Position numbers and translations under genes: made by a program. Under the pieces are notes generated by a model that saw only the letters and a program-made list of their open reading frames with translations, had not been told where the DNA came from and searched no databases. This document shows, piece after piece, positions 17,109 through 25,739 of a DNA stretch of 45,707 nt. Position 1 is the first letter of the stretch. Every line of letters begins with the position of its first letter. The stretch is from Rhodoferax sp. OV413 (GTDB lineage Bacteria; Pseudomonadota; Gammaproteobacteria; Pseudomonadales; Pseudohongiellaceae): NCBI GenBank assembly GCA_943330915.2, contig CALQJO020000021.1:1-45707 (forward strand). The letters are read 5' to 3'.

Positions 17109-19847
17109 TTATTCAGACCGCAACGCCGCCTGCGCCGCCGCCAAACGAGCTATCGGCACCCGGGGAGGCGAACAGCTCACGTAATGCAGACCTAGCTTGT
17201 GGCAGAAATCAATAGAATCCGGATCACCGGCATGCTCACCACAAATCCCCAGCTTCAGATCTTTGCGCGTTTTCAAGCCATTGCTGACCGCAAACTGCAT
17301 CAGCTTGCCAACACCGGTTTTATCAAGACTGGCAAAGGGATTTTTGTTGTAGATCTCTTTCTGCTGATAAACCTCGTAGAACAGCCCCATGTCATCGCGG
17401 CTCAGACCCAGTGTGGTCTGCGTAAGGTCATTAGTGCCAAAGCTGAAAAACTCAGCTTGCTCTGCGATCTCTTCTGCTGTGATGGCGGCTCTTGGCACTT
17501 CGATCATGGTGCCAACCATGTATTTAATCTTGATACCCTTCTTCTTCATTACTTCGTCGGCGATGCGGCGCACGATCGCGAGCTGGTCGGCGAGCTCAGC
17601 TTTGAAACCGACCAGAGGGATCATGATCTCCGGGTGGACCTCAATGGGGTCTTTGCCGGTCATCACTTGCGCGGCGGCCTCAAAAATAGCCTGCGCCTGC
17701 ATCTCGGTGATTTCAGGGTGCAGAATACCCAGTCGACATCCGCGGCATCCCAGCATCGGGTTTTCTTCGTGGAGTGCTTTGATGCGATCGATTACAAACT
17801 CCAGCGGCAGGCCGAGTTTGTCAGCCAGTTGGCGACGCACCGCATCGTCTTGCGGCAGGAATTCGTGCAAGGGCGGATCCAACAGGCGAATGGTGACCGG
17901 GCGGCCAGCCATGGCTTTGAACAATCCGACAAAATCCTTTTTCTGCATGGGCAACAGTTTTTTCAGAGCTTCGCGGCGCTGAACGCCATCCACCGCCAGA
18001 ATCATCTGTCGCATGTCATCAATGCGGCTGCCTTCGAAGAACATGTGCTCTGTACGGCACAGTCCGATGCCTTCAGCACCGTAGGCGACGGCTGTTTGGG
18101 CCATGGCTGGTGTGTCAGCATTGGTGCGGATGCGCAGGCGTCGGTATTTGTCTGACCAGTCCATGACGGTCTGGAACAGTTGGTAGGTGTAACTGTCTTC
18201 GGGTTTCATGTGGCCTTCGAGTACGCGCTTGACTTCGGAATCCGCGCTCTCAATCAGGTCTTTGTACACCACGCCAGTTGTCCCGTTTATGGAGATGTAG
18301 TCTCCTTCGCGCAATACAAAACCGTTGGCTGTCAGGGTTTTTCTCTCGTAGTTAATGGTGATGTCGCCAGCGCCACAGATGCAGACTTTTCCTAGCTGTC
18401 GTGCAACCAATGCCGCGTGTGATGACACCCCGCCGCGTGTTGTCAGGATGCCTTGTGAATGCAACATGCCTTTGAGGTCATCCGGTGATGTCTCGGATCG
18501 GCACAGAATAACTTTGTTACCTTTGCGCGCTTCGATCTCTGCTTGCGCGGCTGTAAATGCTATGCGGCCAGTTGCGGCGCCTGGGCCTGCTGGCAAGCCG
18601 CGACAAATGACTGCAGCTTCTTTCTGTGCCTTGGTATCAAAGACCGGTACCAGCAGAGAGTCAACAGACTCTGCAGGAATTTTCAGCAAGGCGGCTTTTT
18701 GATCGATGAGTTTTTCTTTGTTCATCTCGACCGCAATTCTGATCGCTGCCAGACCGGTGCGCTTGCCATTGCGGGTTTGCAGAATAAACAGACGGCCGTT
18801 CTCGATGGTAAATTCAAAATCCTGCATGTCTTTAAAATGTTTCTCAAGGCGTGATCGCACCTTTTCGAGATCGGCAAAGTTCTTCGGCAGTTCTTTTTCC
18901 ATTGAGGCAATCGGTTTCGGCGTGCGCAAACCTGCAACCACGTCTTCACCCTGAGCATTTGTCAGATACTCACCATAAAACACTTTTTCGCCGCTGGCCG
19001 GATCGCGGGTAAACGCGACGCCAGTGCCGCTGTCGTCGCCGGCATTACCAAACACCATGGACTGAATGTTGACAGCCGTACCCCAATCCGCCGGAATACC
19101 ATACTGCTGCCGGTAGAGAATGGCGCGGTCGTTTTTCCAGGAACCAAATACTGCACCGACTGCTCCCCAGAGTTGCTCGTAGACATTCTGTGGGAAGCTC
19201 TTGCCGGTTGCTCTGTTGATTAGCAGCTTGTAGCGACTTACCAGCTCGCGCAGTTCATCGGCAGTCAGCTCGTTATCGAGTTCCTTGCCCAAAGCATGTT
19301 TCATTTCATCCAGAAGCGCGTGGAACGGATCTTCCGATTCCTCGTCTGCTGCCTGAACGCCCATCACGACATCCCCATACATCTGAATGAATCTGCGATA
19401 ACAGTCCCAGGCGAAGCGCGGATTTCCAGAAATGTTCGACAGGCCTTCTACCGTTTTGTCGTTCAGACCTAGATTAAGAATCGTGTCCATCATGCCCGGC
19501 ATGGAATCACGGGCACCGGAGCGCACCGAAACCAGCAAGGGGTTGTCGCGGCTGCCAAACTGACGCCCCATTTGTTCTTCAATAAGACTCATCGCCTGTT
19601 CAACATTTTTCGGCAAAGATTTGGGGTAACTGCGGCTGTGGTCGTAGAAATACGTACACACTTCTGTGCTGATGGTAAAGCCTGGTGGGACGGGTAGGCC
19701 GATGGAAGCCATCTCCGCCAGATTTGCGCCCTTGCCGCCCAGCAAGGCGCGCATGGTTGCATTACCATCCGTCTGTCGGCCGAAGTTATAGACATACTTT
19801 GCAGATTTTTGAGTTGTGGCTGTGCTGGTATCAGATTTCTGTTTCAT
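17109..19847 (-). CDS. ppdK: pyruvate, phosphate dikinase
   Basis: PPDK reversibly converts pyruvate, ATP and phosphate to phosphoenolpyruvate, AMP and pyrophosphate. The 912-residue product has the N-terminal nucleotide-binding domain ([24 protein letters not shown]), the central swivelling domain with catalytic His477 in [15 protein letters not shown], and the C-terminal PEP/pyruvate barrel with [21 protein letters not shown] and Cys869 in [10 protein letters not shown]. All domains are complete. It could serve gluconeogenesis, glycolysis or pyrophosphate balance. The PPDK regulatory kinase often seen with it is not in this window. It is convergent with mdlB across the foldback repeats and lies 122 bases downstream of the hydrolase on the same strand. 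Confidence 0.96.
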   Translation of the reverse strand: MKQKSDTSTATTQKSAKYVYNFGRQTDGNATMRALLGGKGANLAEMASIGLPVPPGFTISTEVCTYFYDHSRSYPKSLPKNVEQAMSLIEEQMGRQFGSRDNPLLVSVRSGARDSMPGMMDTILNLGLNDKTVEGLSNISGNPRFAWDCYRRFIQMYGDVVMGVQAADEESEDPFHALLDEMKHALGKELDNELTADELRELVSRYKLLINRATGKSFPQNVYEQLWGAVGAVFGSWKNDRAILYRQQYGIPADWGTAVNIQSMVFGNAGDDSGTGVAFTRDPASGEKVFYGEYLTNAQGEDVVAGLRTPKPIASMEKELPKNFADLEKVRSRLEKHFKDMQDFEFTIENGRLFILQTRNGKRTGLAAIRIAVEMNKEKLIDQKAALLKIPAESVDSLLVPVFDTKAQKEAAVICRGLPAGPGAATGRIAFTAAQAEIEARKGNKVILCRSETSPDDLKGMLHSQGILTTRGGVSSHAALVARQLGKVCICGAGDITINYERKTLTANGFVLREGDYISINGTTGVVYKDLIESADSEVKRVLEGHMKPEDSYTYQLFQTVMDWSDKYRRLRIRTNADTPAMAQTAVAYGAEGIGLCRTEHMFFEGSRIDDMRQMILAVDGVQRREALKKLLPMQKKDFVGLFKAMAGRPVTIRLLDPPLHEFLPQDDAVRRQLADKLGLPLEFVIDRIKALHEENPMLGCRGCRLGILHPEITEMQAQAIFEAAAQVMTGKDPIEVHPEIMIPLVGFKAELADQLAIVRRIADEVMKKKGIKIKYMVGTMIEVPRAAITAEEIAEQAEFFSFGTNDLTQTTLGLSRDDMGLFYEVYQQKEIYNKNPFASLDKTGVGKLMQFAVSNGLKTRKDLKLGICGEHAGDPDSIDFCHKLGLHYVSCSPPRVPIARLAAAQAALRSE

Positions 19848-19969
19848 AGCGTCCGGGTTCTTGATCAGCAGTTGTGCGCGTCAATGCGCGGTTCAGAGGG
19901 GCGCAAGAATACTTCAACTGCAGCCAATGAGTCGATATCTGGTCGCAAAAGAGTGCTTCTGTAGTATCA

Positions 19970-20803
19970 CTACATTTTCGGGTTTGTTGCTGTGTGGTCG
20001 AAGCTCCCGTGCTGCAAAAAATGAATGACCTGCTCGATCACCGCGTTGCTGCGCATGATAAACGTATGGTTGAAGGGCATCTCTATGAAATCACGCATGC
20101 CATCAACTTTTGTGCTTTCTACTGTGACTTTGCCATCATCGCGGTCTGGTAGAGCGAACGAGAATATCGGGCTTATTGAACGGGTGCCGGCGATCACCCC
20201 CAGTTCGAAATCTACAGACGGGAGCTTGGCAGGGACACTTTCTGGTCCGCGGGTCCCCAATTGTGAGGCTGGTTCGCCACTGAAGAAGTCGAACCCGGGA
20301 ATATCTCCGAAGATATCGATAATCTGACTGCCGTGATTTGGTGGCGCCAGCATGACTACCCGCCCCAGCTCTGGGACCTCGTTATGCAGCAGGTAATAAC
20401 GAACAAGAATGCCGCCCAGTGAGTGCGTCACAAAATGAATCCGTTGTGCTTCAAGCGCGCGGCAGTCTTGCAGCCCCTGGTTTATGGCAAGCGACGCTAG
20501 TTCTTCGATGTTATGCTCGCGTGAATTGTAGTGAACGTTGCTGCCTGCATAGCCTCTTTCTTCCAGTACGTTCGCCATCTTTCCCATGGAGAAGTCTGTT
20601 CGGCTTAGGCCATGCAGCAGAACCACGCACTCGTTGGCAGGCTTGTAATCTGAAAATGGCATATCTGTCGACCATGCCGTGCTCGGCAGCCATGTGATCA
20701 GGCAGCCCGTGATTAGCAGGCGCACCAGTGCCGCGCCCGGAACTGGTCGGGTATCCTCTATTAACAGGGGTGCGATAACTGTACTGGTACTGCGTCTGCT
20801 CAT
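19970..20803 (-). CDS. secreted alpha/beta hydrolase, lipase-like
   Basis: The 277-residue protein has a hydrophobic segment at about residues 24-44 (LVRLLITGCLITWLP) after a polar N terminus, fitting a signal peptide or anchor. The oxyanion strand VVLLHGLSRT follows, then the nucleophile elbow THSLGG with Ser128, and a late His in FNHTFIM. This is the lipase/PGAP1-like class of alpha/beta hydrolases, likely acting on an ester in the periplasm or at the membrane. A shorter start further in is possible, since the first 20 residues are unusual for a signal peptide. The acidic triad residue was not pinned down and the substrate is unknown. Confidence 0.75.
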   Translation of the reverse strand: MSRRSTSTVIAPLLIEDTRPVPGAALVRLLITGCLITWLPSTAWSTDMPFSDYKPANECVVLLHGLSRTDFSMGKMANVLEERGYAGSNVHYNSREHNIEELASLAINQGLQDCRALEAQRIHFVTHSLGGILVRYYLLHNEVPELGRVVMLAPPNHGSQIIDIFGDIPGFDFFSGEPASQLGTRGPESVPAKLPSVDFELGVIAGTRSISPIFSFALPDRDDGKVTVESTKVDGMRDFIEMPFNHTFIMRSNAVIEQVIHFLQHGSFDHTATNPKM

Positions 20804-21110
20804 AATCGATTAATCAAAGTTGTAAACTTGAAGTGAGATGGGCGGGTTGACTGCAACTAGCTGCCACTGTTACAAAAAATCCTTTTTGATGTTAGCCTGT
20901 CGAAGCGGTCAGTGCCATATTGATGCGACACACTTTGTTGCAAAAATGGACCAACAACCATTGTAATGCTACTGAAACTTCAGATACGATCCGTCTTAAT
21001 GCTGATAAACTTATATTTGATGCAGATAGTAGACAGTACAGCGGTAGTTGCTGTCTGGGAATGTCCCGGGCAGACTTTTAGCCGCGTAACCCTGCGGGAG
21101 GAATTCAAAA
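20804..21110 (+). promoter_or_regulatory. intergenic region with candidate promoter for the copper-protein cluster
   Basis: This gap separates the leftward hydrolase from the rightward copper-protein genes. TTGCAA (20938-20943), an 18-base spacer and TGTAAT (20962-20967) form a plausible promoter, giving a leader of about 137 bases. The segment TTTGTTGCAAA (20934-20944) recurs at 23378-23388 upstream of the second paralogue. GGGAGGAA just before 21111 is the ribosome binding site. No gene is seen here. Confidence 0.4.
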
Positions 21111-22070
21111 ATGAAAAAGACCAGTATGACAGCTATGCTCGCTCTGGCGGCTGCAGTTAGTTTTCAGGCTAATGCGGCAACCGGCGTTGATCCACTGACC
21201 GAAATCAAGCCAGTAGATACCGAGTGGTTCTACAACGGCTCCGAGCCAGATTTTGTTGTTGAAGTACCCAGCTTTACTGTTCCTGCAACAGGTGTAATCG
21301 ACTACATTGATTCGGTAATTCCTTTGGAGTTCGGTGAAGATCGTTGGGTGAAAGCTGTTCAGTTTATTCCAGGCGACAAGCGTGTTCTGCACCACCTGCT
21401 GAGCTATGTTGTTGCTGATGGCCAGAATGCTTCTGATGGCATGATCGATGAGACAGTTAATGATGATCGTCGGGAGTTCCTCGAAGGTTATGCGCCAGGC
21501 AAAGAATACGCAACTGAGTTCCCCTCAAACACTGGCGTGTTTATGCCTGACGGCTCTGCACTGCGTATGAGCATCCACTACACTTCTTTCGGTCAGGAAA
21601 CTACCGACAGCACTCGTGTAGGTTTGTGGTTTGCTGATAAAGATGCTGAGCCAGAGTACGAGTACCGTACTTACTCAGTTTCCACCCCGATGAACCAGAT
21701 CCGTATTCCAGCTGGTGCAATGGAGTACGCATCAAACGCAACTCACGTGTTTGAAAACGAAATCACACTGTACGGCTTCCGTGCACATATGCACTACCGT
21801 GGCAAGTCCATGGCAGCTCGCGTGATTTACCCAGACAACACTGTTGAAGAAATCATCAACGTGCCAGACTACAACTTTGCTTGGCAGCCAACTTATCGCA
21901 TGAATGAGCCAATGATTCTGCCGGCTGGTTCACGTGTGGTTGTTGAAGGTCTGTTCGACAACTCACAGTACAACGTCGGTAACCCTGACCCTAACGTAGA
22001 CGCTATCGGCGGTCTGCAGAGCTGGGAAGAAATGTTCATCGGCTACTTCTCTTACACTGATAACAAGTAA
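21111..22070 (+). CDS. secreted type II copper monooxygenase-like protein, copy 1
   Basis: The 319-residue protein has a classic signal peptide (MKKTSMTAMLALAAAVSFQANA, cleavage probably after residue 22) and then a domain related to the peptidylglycine/dopamine monooxygenase fold. Candidate copper ligands are His94 and His95 in VLHHLLSY and His156 in SIHYTS (first copper), and His226 and His228 in FRAHMHYRGKS with Met308 in EEMFIGYF (second copper). Their order and spacing resemble the six ligands of PHM. In related bacterial proteins this domain usually follows a redoxin and a cytochrome c domain in one chain; here it stands alone and a separate redoxin-cytochrome gene follows. It is probably periplasmic. 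An actual monooxygenase reaction, reductant and substrate are not shown; copper storage or sensing is an alternative. Confidence 0.75.
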   Translation: MKKTSMTAMLALAAAVSFQANAATGVDPLTEIKPVDTEWFYNGSEPDFVVEVPSFTVPATGVIDYIDSVIPLEFGEDRWVKAVQFIPGDKRVLHHLLSYVVADGQNASDGMIDETVNDDRREFLEGYAPGKEYATEFPSNTGVFMPDGSALRMSIHYTSFGQETTDSTRVGLWFADKDAEPEYEYRTYSVSTPMNQIRIPAGAMEYASNATHVFENEITLYGFRAHMHYRGKSMAARVIYPDNTVEEIINVPDYNFAWQPTYRMNEPMILPAGSRVVVEGLFDNSQYNVGNPDPNVDAIGGLQSWEEMFIGYFSYTDNK

Positions 22071-22108
22071 GTAGTGAGTTAGTGATTGTTTGAGCAGCAA
22101 AATCGAGA

Positions 22109-22142
22109 GGGGCTGCATCCTGAGGGAGCGGCCCCTTTTGTT
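22109..22142 (+). terminator. intrinsic terminator after copper protein copy 1
   Basis: GGGGC (22109-22113) pairs with GCCCC (22131-22135), followed by TTTTGTTT. The gene therefore appears to be a separate or partly separate transcript from the redoxin-cytochrome gene. Confidence 0.7.
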
Positions 22143-22308
22143 TGCAGAGTTTAAAGGTAGATTTGAGTAGAAAAGGGTGTGCAGTATGATTATCTACTTC
22201 ACATGCCATAAATTTGCGCCAGATTAATAATTTGTTAAGTCCAGTAGAGTAAACTTGCTACCGGAAGGTGTTGCTGTTAACCGCTAACCAAAACAATAAT
22301 ATGTCACA

Positions 22309-22336
22309 GATCATGGTTTCTGCCGAAATCATGATC
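22309..22336 (+). promoter_or_regulatory. 12-bp leader hairpin upstream of the redoxin-cytochrome gene
   Basis: GATCATGGTTTC and GAAATCATGATC pair over 12 bp, with one G-U pair in RNA, around the loop TGCC. It lies 41 bases before ATG 22377. No T-run follows, so it is not a simple terminator; it may be an operator, an mRNA-stability element or a control hairpin. The rest of the 22143-22376 gap holds AT-rich promoter-like sequence but no gene. Confidence 0.5.
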
Positions 22337-22376
22337 CTGCAGAATTATCCAGAGAGAGAATGAGGGTTTGTTCATC

Positions 22377-23243
22377 ATGAAAAAAATCACCTTGGTGGCG
22401 ATGTTTTCCTTAGCCGCTGCATTCAGTGTTAGTACCCAGGCATCCGAAAGAATTGGCGATTTCACGCTGATTGATAACACCGGCAAATCCCACCAATTAA
22501 GCAAGTACGCCTATAACAAGGCACTGGTAATTATCACCCAGGCTACTGGCTGCACAACTAACCAGGAAAATATTGCTCGTTATAAACAGCTTCGTACAAA
22601 TTGGGATCACCGCGGCGTGAGCTTTGTCATGCTTAACTCAGATGCTAGTGACGACCGCGCGGGTATTCGATCTGAAGAGGCAGTGTGGCAGTATGATTTC
22701 CCGATACTTGACGATGAGACGCAACTGGTAGCAGAGTCTCTTGGTGCGACATACGCAGGCCAAGTAATCGTCGTTGATCCGGTGCGTATGAATGTCATTT
22801 ACCGCGGACCGTTACCTGCACAGCCTGCCAATGCGCCGCTTGGACAGGTCCTGACAGCAATGGTGACTGATGGCGCTGACAGTCGCGAGATGGAAACAGT
22901 GACCGTTGCTGAGGAAGCCGCAGTAGAGAGTTGTGCACTGCCATTCCCTGCACGAGATGCTAACATGGCAGACGTGCCTGACTACGAAACTGTGATTGCA
23001 CCTATCCTCATCGAGCGTTGTGTAGGTTGTCACGTAGAAGGCGGAATTGGTCCGTTTGCGATGAACAGCCACATGATGATTCAGGGCTGGAGTCCGATGA
23101 TTCGTGAAGTGATCATGACTGCTCGTATGCCCCCTATGCAGATTGATCCCACCGTTCGCGAGTGGGTAAACAGTGGTAACATTCCAGTTGACGAGCGCCA
23201 GAAGTTGATTCACTGGATAACTGCAGGATCTCCGCGTGACTGA
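22377..23243 (+). CDS. secreted redoxin-cytochrome c protein
   Basis: This 288-residue protein has a signal peptide (about residues 1-22, ending TQAS), a redoxin/AhpC-TSA-like thioredoxin fold (about 25-165) and a C-terminal monohaem cytochrome c domain with CVGCH at residues 215-219. The thioredoxin-like active region is TQATGCTTNQ, with one cysteine (Cys59) and no partner at the +3 position, so it cannot be a CXXC disulfide reductase; peroxidase-like or purely structural roles remain. After the haem site comes a segment with Met residues and GWSPMIREV..ARMPP, typical of the cytochrome unit seen in redoxin-cytochrome-copper fusions. Sitting between two copper-protein paralogues, it is the natural electron-transfer candidate for them. 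GAGGG 10 bases upstream supports ATG 22377 over the in-frame TTG 22368. Confidence 0.8.
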   Translation: MKKITLVAMFSLAAAFSVSTQASERIGDFTLIDNTGKSHQLSKYAYNKALVIITQATGCTTNQENIARYKQLRTNWDHRGVSFVMLNSDASDDRAGIRSEEAVWQYDFPILDDETQLVAESLGATYAGQVIVVDPVRMNVIYRGPLPAQPANAPLGQVLTAMVTDGADSREMETVTVAEEAAVESCALPFPARDANMADVPDYETVIAPILIERCVGCHVEGGIGPFAMNSHMMIQGWSPMIREVIMTARMPPMQIDPTVREWVNSGNIPVDERQKLIHWITAGSPRD

Positions 23244-23307
23244 TATCGAGACCACAGGATTCGTGTTGTAGATTCAATGTAAAGCCTAGTTCACCGATGC
23301 GAAAAAG

Positions 23308-23346
23308 GCCACCTTTGGAAACTTAGGTGGCTTTTTTATTTTTTAA
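23308..23346 (+). terminator. intrinsic terminator after the redoxin-cytochrome gene
   Basis: GCCACCT (23308-23314) pairs with AGGTGGC (23325-23331), followed by TTTTTTATTTTTT; the A-run upstream lengthens the stem. Confidence 0.85.
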
Positions 23347-23377
23347 TCACCAACTCCCTGTCGGTCGAATACTACAT

Positions 23378-23388
23378 TTTGTTGCAAA
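23378..23388 (+). promoter_or_regulatory. motif shared with the copy 1 upstream region
   Basis: TTTGTTGCAAA lies 149 bases before the copy 2 start; the same 11 bases lie 167 bases before copy 1 (20934-20944). It may be a regulator site or a -35 region kept after duplication. The flanking bases otherwise differ. Confidence 0.35.
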
Positions 23389-23536
23389 TCATGCGTGGTG
23401 CCTGTTGTTTTGCGCCGATGGCTGGTTTACGATCGAACTCAATGCAAGATGAGTGGTGTGCAGACATCTAAACCACCAAGTGATCCAGCGACTTTTGTCG
23501 TCTAGGTTACTTATCCCCGTAAGAGGAGCATTAATA

Positions 23537-24493
23537 ATGAAAAAAATTAGTCTGACTGCTGCGTTAGCTTTAGCTGCGTCTATTGGCGTTCAAGCCCAAG
23601 CCGGTGTTGATCCGCTTACACAGGTTCAACCACCTCAAAGCGAGTGGAGCTACAACGGTTCTGAGCCTGACCATATCGTAGAAGTACCTTCCTTTGTTGT
23701 CCCTGCTACTGGCGTTATCGACTACATCAACTCAGTGATTCCATTGGAATTTGAAGATGAAAGATGGGTCAAAGCTGTACAGTTCATACCGGGTGACAAG
23801 CGCGTTTTGCACCACCTTTTGTCCTATGTTGTTGCTGATGATGGCGGCAATGAAGGTACAATTAATGAAGAAGAAAATGACCCGCGTCGTGAATTTCTGG
23901 AAGGTTATGCGCCAGGTAAGGAATATGCGACAGAGTTCCCTACCAACACTGGTATTAAAGTACCTGTAGGTTCAGCGTTGAGAATGAGCATTCACTACAC
24001 CTCTTTTGGGCAGGAAACAATGGACAACACGCGTGTTGGTCTGTGGTTCCATGATCCGGAAGAGTCACCAGAACTGGAATATCATACCTACTCAGTTGCT
24101 GCTAATGGCGCTGAGAACCTGCAGATTCCAGCAGGAGCGATGAACCACGAGATGGCAGCTACCCATGTGTTTGATGATGCCATTGTGTTGCATGGTTTCC
24201 GTGCCCACATGCATTATCGCGGCAAATCCATGAGTGCCCGTGTTATTTATCCTGACAACTCAGTCGAGGAGATCATCAACGTAGCGGACTACAACTTCGC
24301 CTGGCAGCCAACGTACCGTATGGCTGAACCAATGACTCTGCCAGCAGGTTCTCGTGTGGTAGTCGAAGGTTTGTTCGACAACTCTGAGTTCAATCCAGGT
24401 AATCCTGACCCAACAGTGATGGCTGTTGGCGGGCCACAGAGCTGGGAAGAGATGTTTATAGGCTATTTCTCTTACACAAAGGTTCCAGAATAA
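23537..24493 (+). CDS. secreted type II copper monooxygenase-like protein, copy 2
   Basis: A 318-residue close paralogue of copy 1, with a signal peptide (MKKISLTAALALAASIGVQA) and long shared stretches such as GDKRVLHHLLSYVVAD, EFLEGYAPGKEYATEFP and NFAWQPTYRM. The six candidate copper ligands are again present: His92, His93, His153, His224, His226 and Met306. AGAGGAG at 23522-23528 sets the start at ATG 23537; an in-frame extension to 23453 is not supported. Differences from copy 1 cluster in the acidic loop after YVVAD and in the region around residues 175-205. The gene pair probably arose by local duplication and may differ in substrate or expression. Function beyond copper binding is not shown. 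Confidence 0.75.
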   Translation: MKKISLTAALALAASIGVQAQAGVDPLTQVQPPQSEWSYNGSEPDHIVEVPSFVVPATGVIDYINSVIPLEFEDERWVKAVQFIPGDKRVLHHLLSYVVADDGGNEGTINEEENDPRREFLEGYAPGKEYATEFPTNTGIKVPVGSALRMSIHYTSFGQETMDNTRVGLWFHDPEESPELEYHTYSVAANGAENLQIPAGAMNHEMAATHVFDDAIVLHGFRAHMHYRGKSMSARVIYPDNSVEEIINVADYNFAWQPTYRMAEPMTLPAGSRVVVEGLFDNSEFNPGNPDPTVMAVGGPQSWEEMFIGYFSYTKVPE

Positions 24494-24550
24494 GCCTTTG
24501 GGATAAGCTGCCGCTGTGAAGATCCGCATTAAGTAATTGCTAGAATTAAG

Positions 24551-24579
24551 AACCGCCCGCAATAGGGCGGTTTTTTTTT
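24551..24579 (+). terminator. intrinsic terminator after copper protein copy 2
   Basis: AACCGCCC and GGGCGGTT form an 8-bp stem with a short loop, followed by an unbroken run of T residues. Confidence 0.9.
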
Positions 24580-24689
24580 CATCTTCGAATTTGTGCTTTC
24601 ACAGACCCTTTTGGTTCGCACAAACAGAAACCACAGCCTCGTCAATCCATTATGGCATCCAAGCATCCGGTTAAAGGAGGTAAAAAACA

Positions 24690-25638
24690 ATCCCAAGTAA
24701 GGTCAGCAGTATCATTGGTCTCCGCTTGGGCTTTGAGTGACGGCGCCAATAAAATTGGCGGACCCTTATTGAACCTCCCACCAACGAGCCGTCTTATGAT
24801 GGTTCGCTTTTTTGATTTCGTAGTGAAAACCCCCACGTTGTATTGTGCCCGCAAGGGGCGTGATTGATTACATCAAGTCTGTTTCAACAATGCAGTTGAT
24901 AGTTGTTAAGTGACAGAAATAAATAGAATATATTCTATCAGCGGGCGAGTATTGCACCATTAGGCTTCCTACGTGGTTATAGAGGATGCCCATCACGAAG
25001 GACTGCTGAATTAGCAAGCTGGTCACCCTCGTCGTGAGTTTTTGAAAGTTTATGCACCTGGTAAAGAGAACGCGACAATGTTCCTCTCCAATATCGGGAT
25101 TGACTTGTCTAAAGGTTCTGCACTGTGAATGGGTGCGCACTATTGCTCATCTAGACAGGAAATGGTGGATAAAACTTGTGTTGGCCTTCGGTTCTATGAA
25201 ATTAAGGAAGAGCCAAAATTAAAAATTCCATCCATAAACTGCCTTGTCTAACGGTGTATAAAACCTGCAGATACCGACCGGATCCATGAGCCATGAAACC
25301 CCGGAACACGCGTGTTTTTAAAGTGCATTGTGTTACGAGGACTCCCTTCGCACATTCACTTCCTTGGTACATCCGCGAGCGTGCCGGTGATTCAACCGGA
25401 TAATGCCGGTGCGGGGATCATCAATATTGTCAAATTCATCTTAGTTTGGCAGCCCACTTACCTCTTGGCCGAGCCGATGGTTTTATTATTTGGGTCAAGT
25501 GTTAATGGCAAAACCGTTTTTAATAGCTCAGTTTATGACGTCAGCAATCCTGATCCGAACGTCACCGTCATTGTTGTACTGCAGTGTTGGGAAGAGACGT
25601 TTATCGGATATTTCTCTTATACAGATCTACCCAAGTAA
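24690..25638 (+). pseudogene. decayed third copy of the copper monooxygenase-like gene
   Basis: Remnants in shifting frames follow the intact paralogues from end to end. A ribosome binding site (AAAGGAGG, 24674-24681) precedes an ATC at 24690 where the ATG should be. Then come signal-peptide-like SAVSLVSAWALS, EPPTNEPSYDGS, DFVVKTPTL, IVPARGVIDYIKSV, RVLHH followed by a stop, HPRREFLKVYAPGKENAT, GSAL-stop-MGAHYCSSRQE, and finally a 108-codon open stretch (25312-25638) with PSHIHFLG, VWQPTYLLAEPM and EETFIGYFSYT. The lost start, several frameshifts, at least three in-frame stops and replacement of the copper-ligand Met (EEM to EET) mark it as a non-functional relic. Short ORFs inside it should not be annotated as genes. 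Confidence 0.88.
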
Positions 25639-25676
25639 TGTATCGTTAGTCTCTTAAAAAGGCAGTACATATAAAT

Positions 25677-25709
25677 GGGGCTGCTTCCAGCGGAGGCTGC
25701 CCTTTTTTA
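25677..25709 (+). terminator. intrinsic terminator at the end of the pseudogene
   Basis: GGGCTGCTTCC and GGAGGCTGCCC form a stem with one T-T mismatch and an AGC loop, followed by TTTTTTATT. It has survived the decay of the gene. Confidence 0.75.
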
Positions 25710-25739
25710 TTCTATATATCCGATAGGAAACCGAGAGTT

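Noticed and set aside
16945-17215. Short plus-strand frames over the foldback repeats
   Set aside because: They follow GC-rich palindromic sequence with no ribosome binding site or recognisable protein.
17199-18155. 318-codon open frame on the plus strand inside ppdK
   Set aside because: It lies opposite a complete conserved gene, has no family-like motifs, and arises from the codon bias of the minus-strand gene.
24652-24867. 71-codon open frame before the pseudogene body
   Set aside because: Its frame crosses the remnants of the signal peptide and N terminus of the decayed copper-protein gene; it is part of the pseudogene.
25312-25638. 108-codon open frame as a separate gene
   Set aside because: It is the C-terminal part of the decayed third copy and lacks its own start signals.
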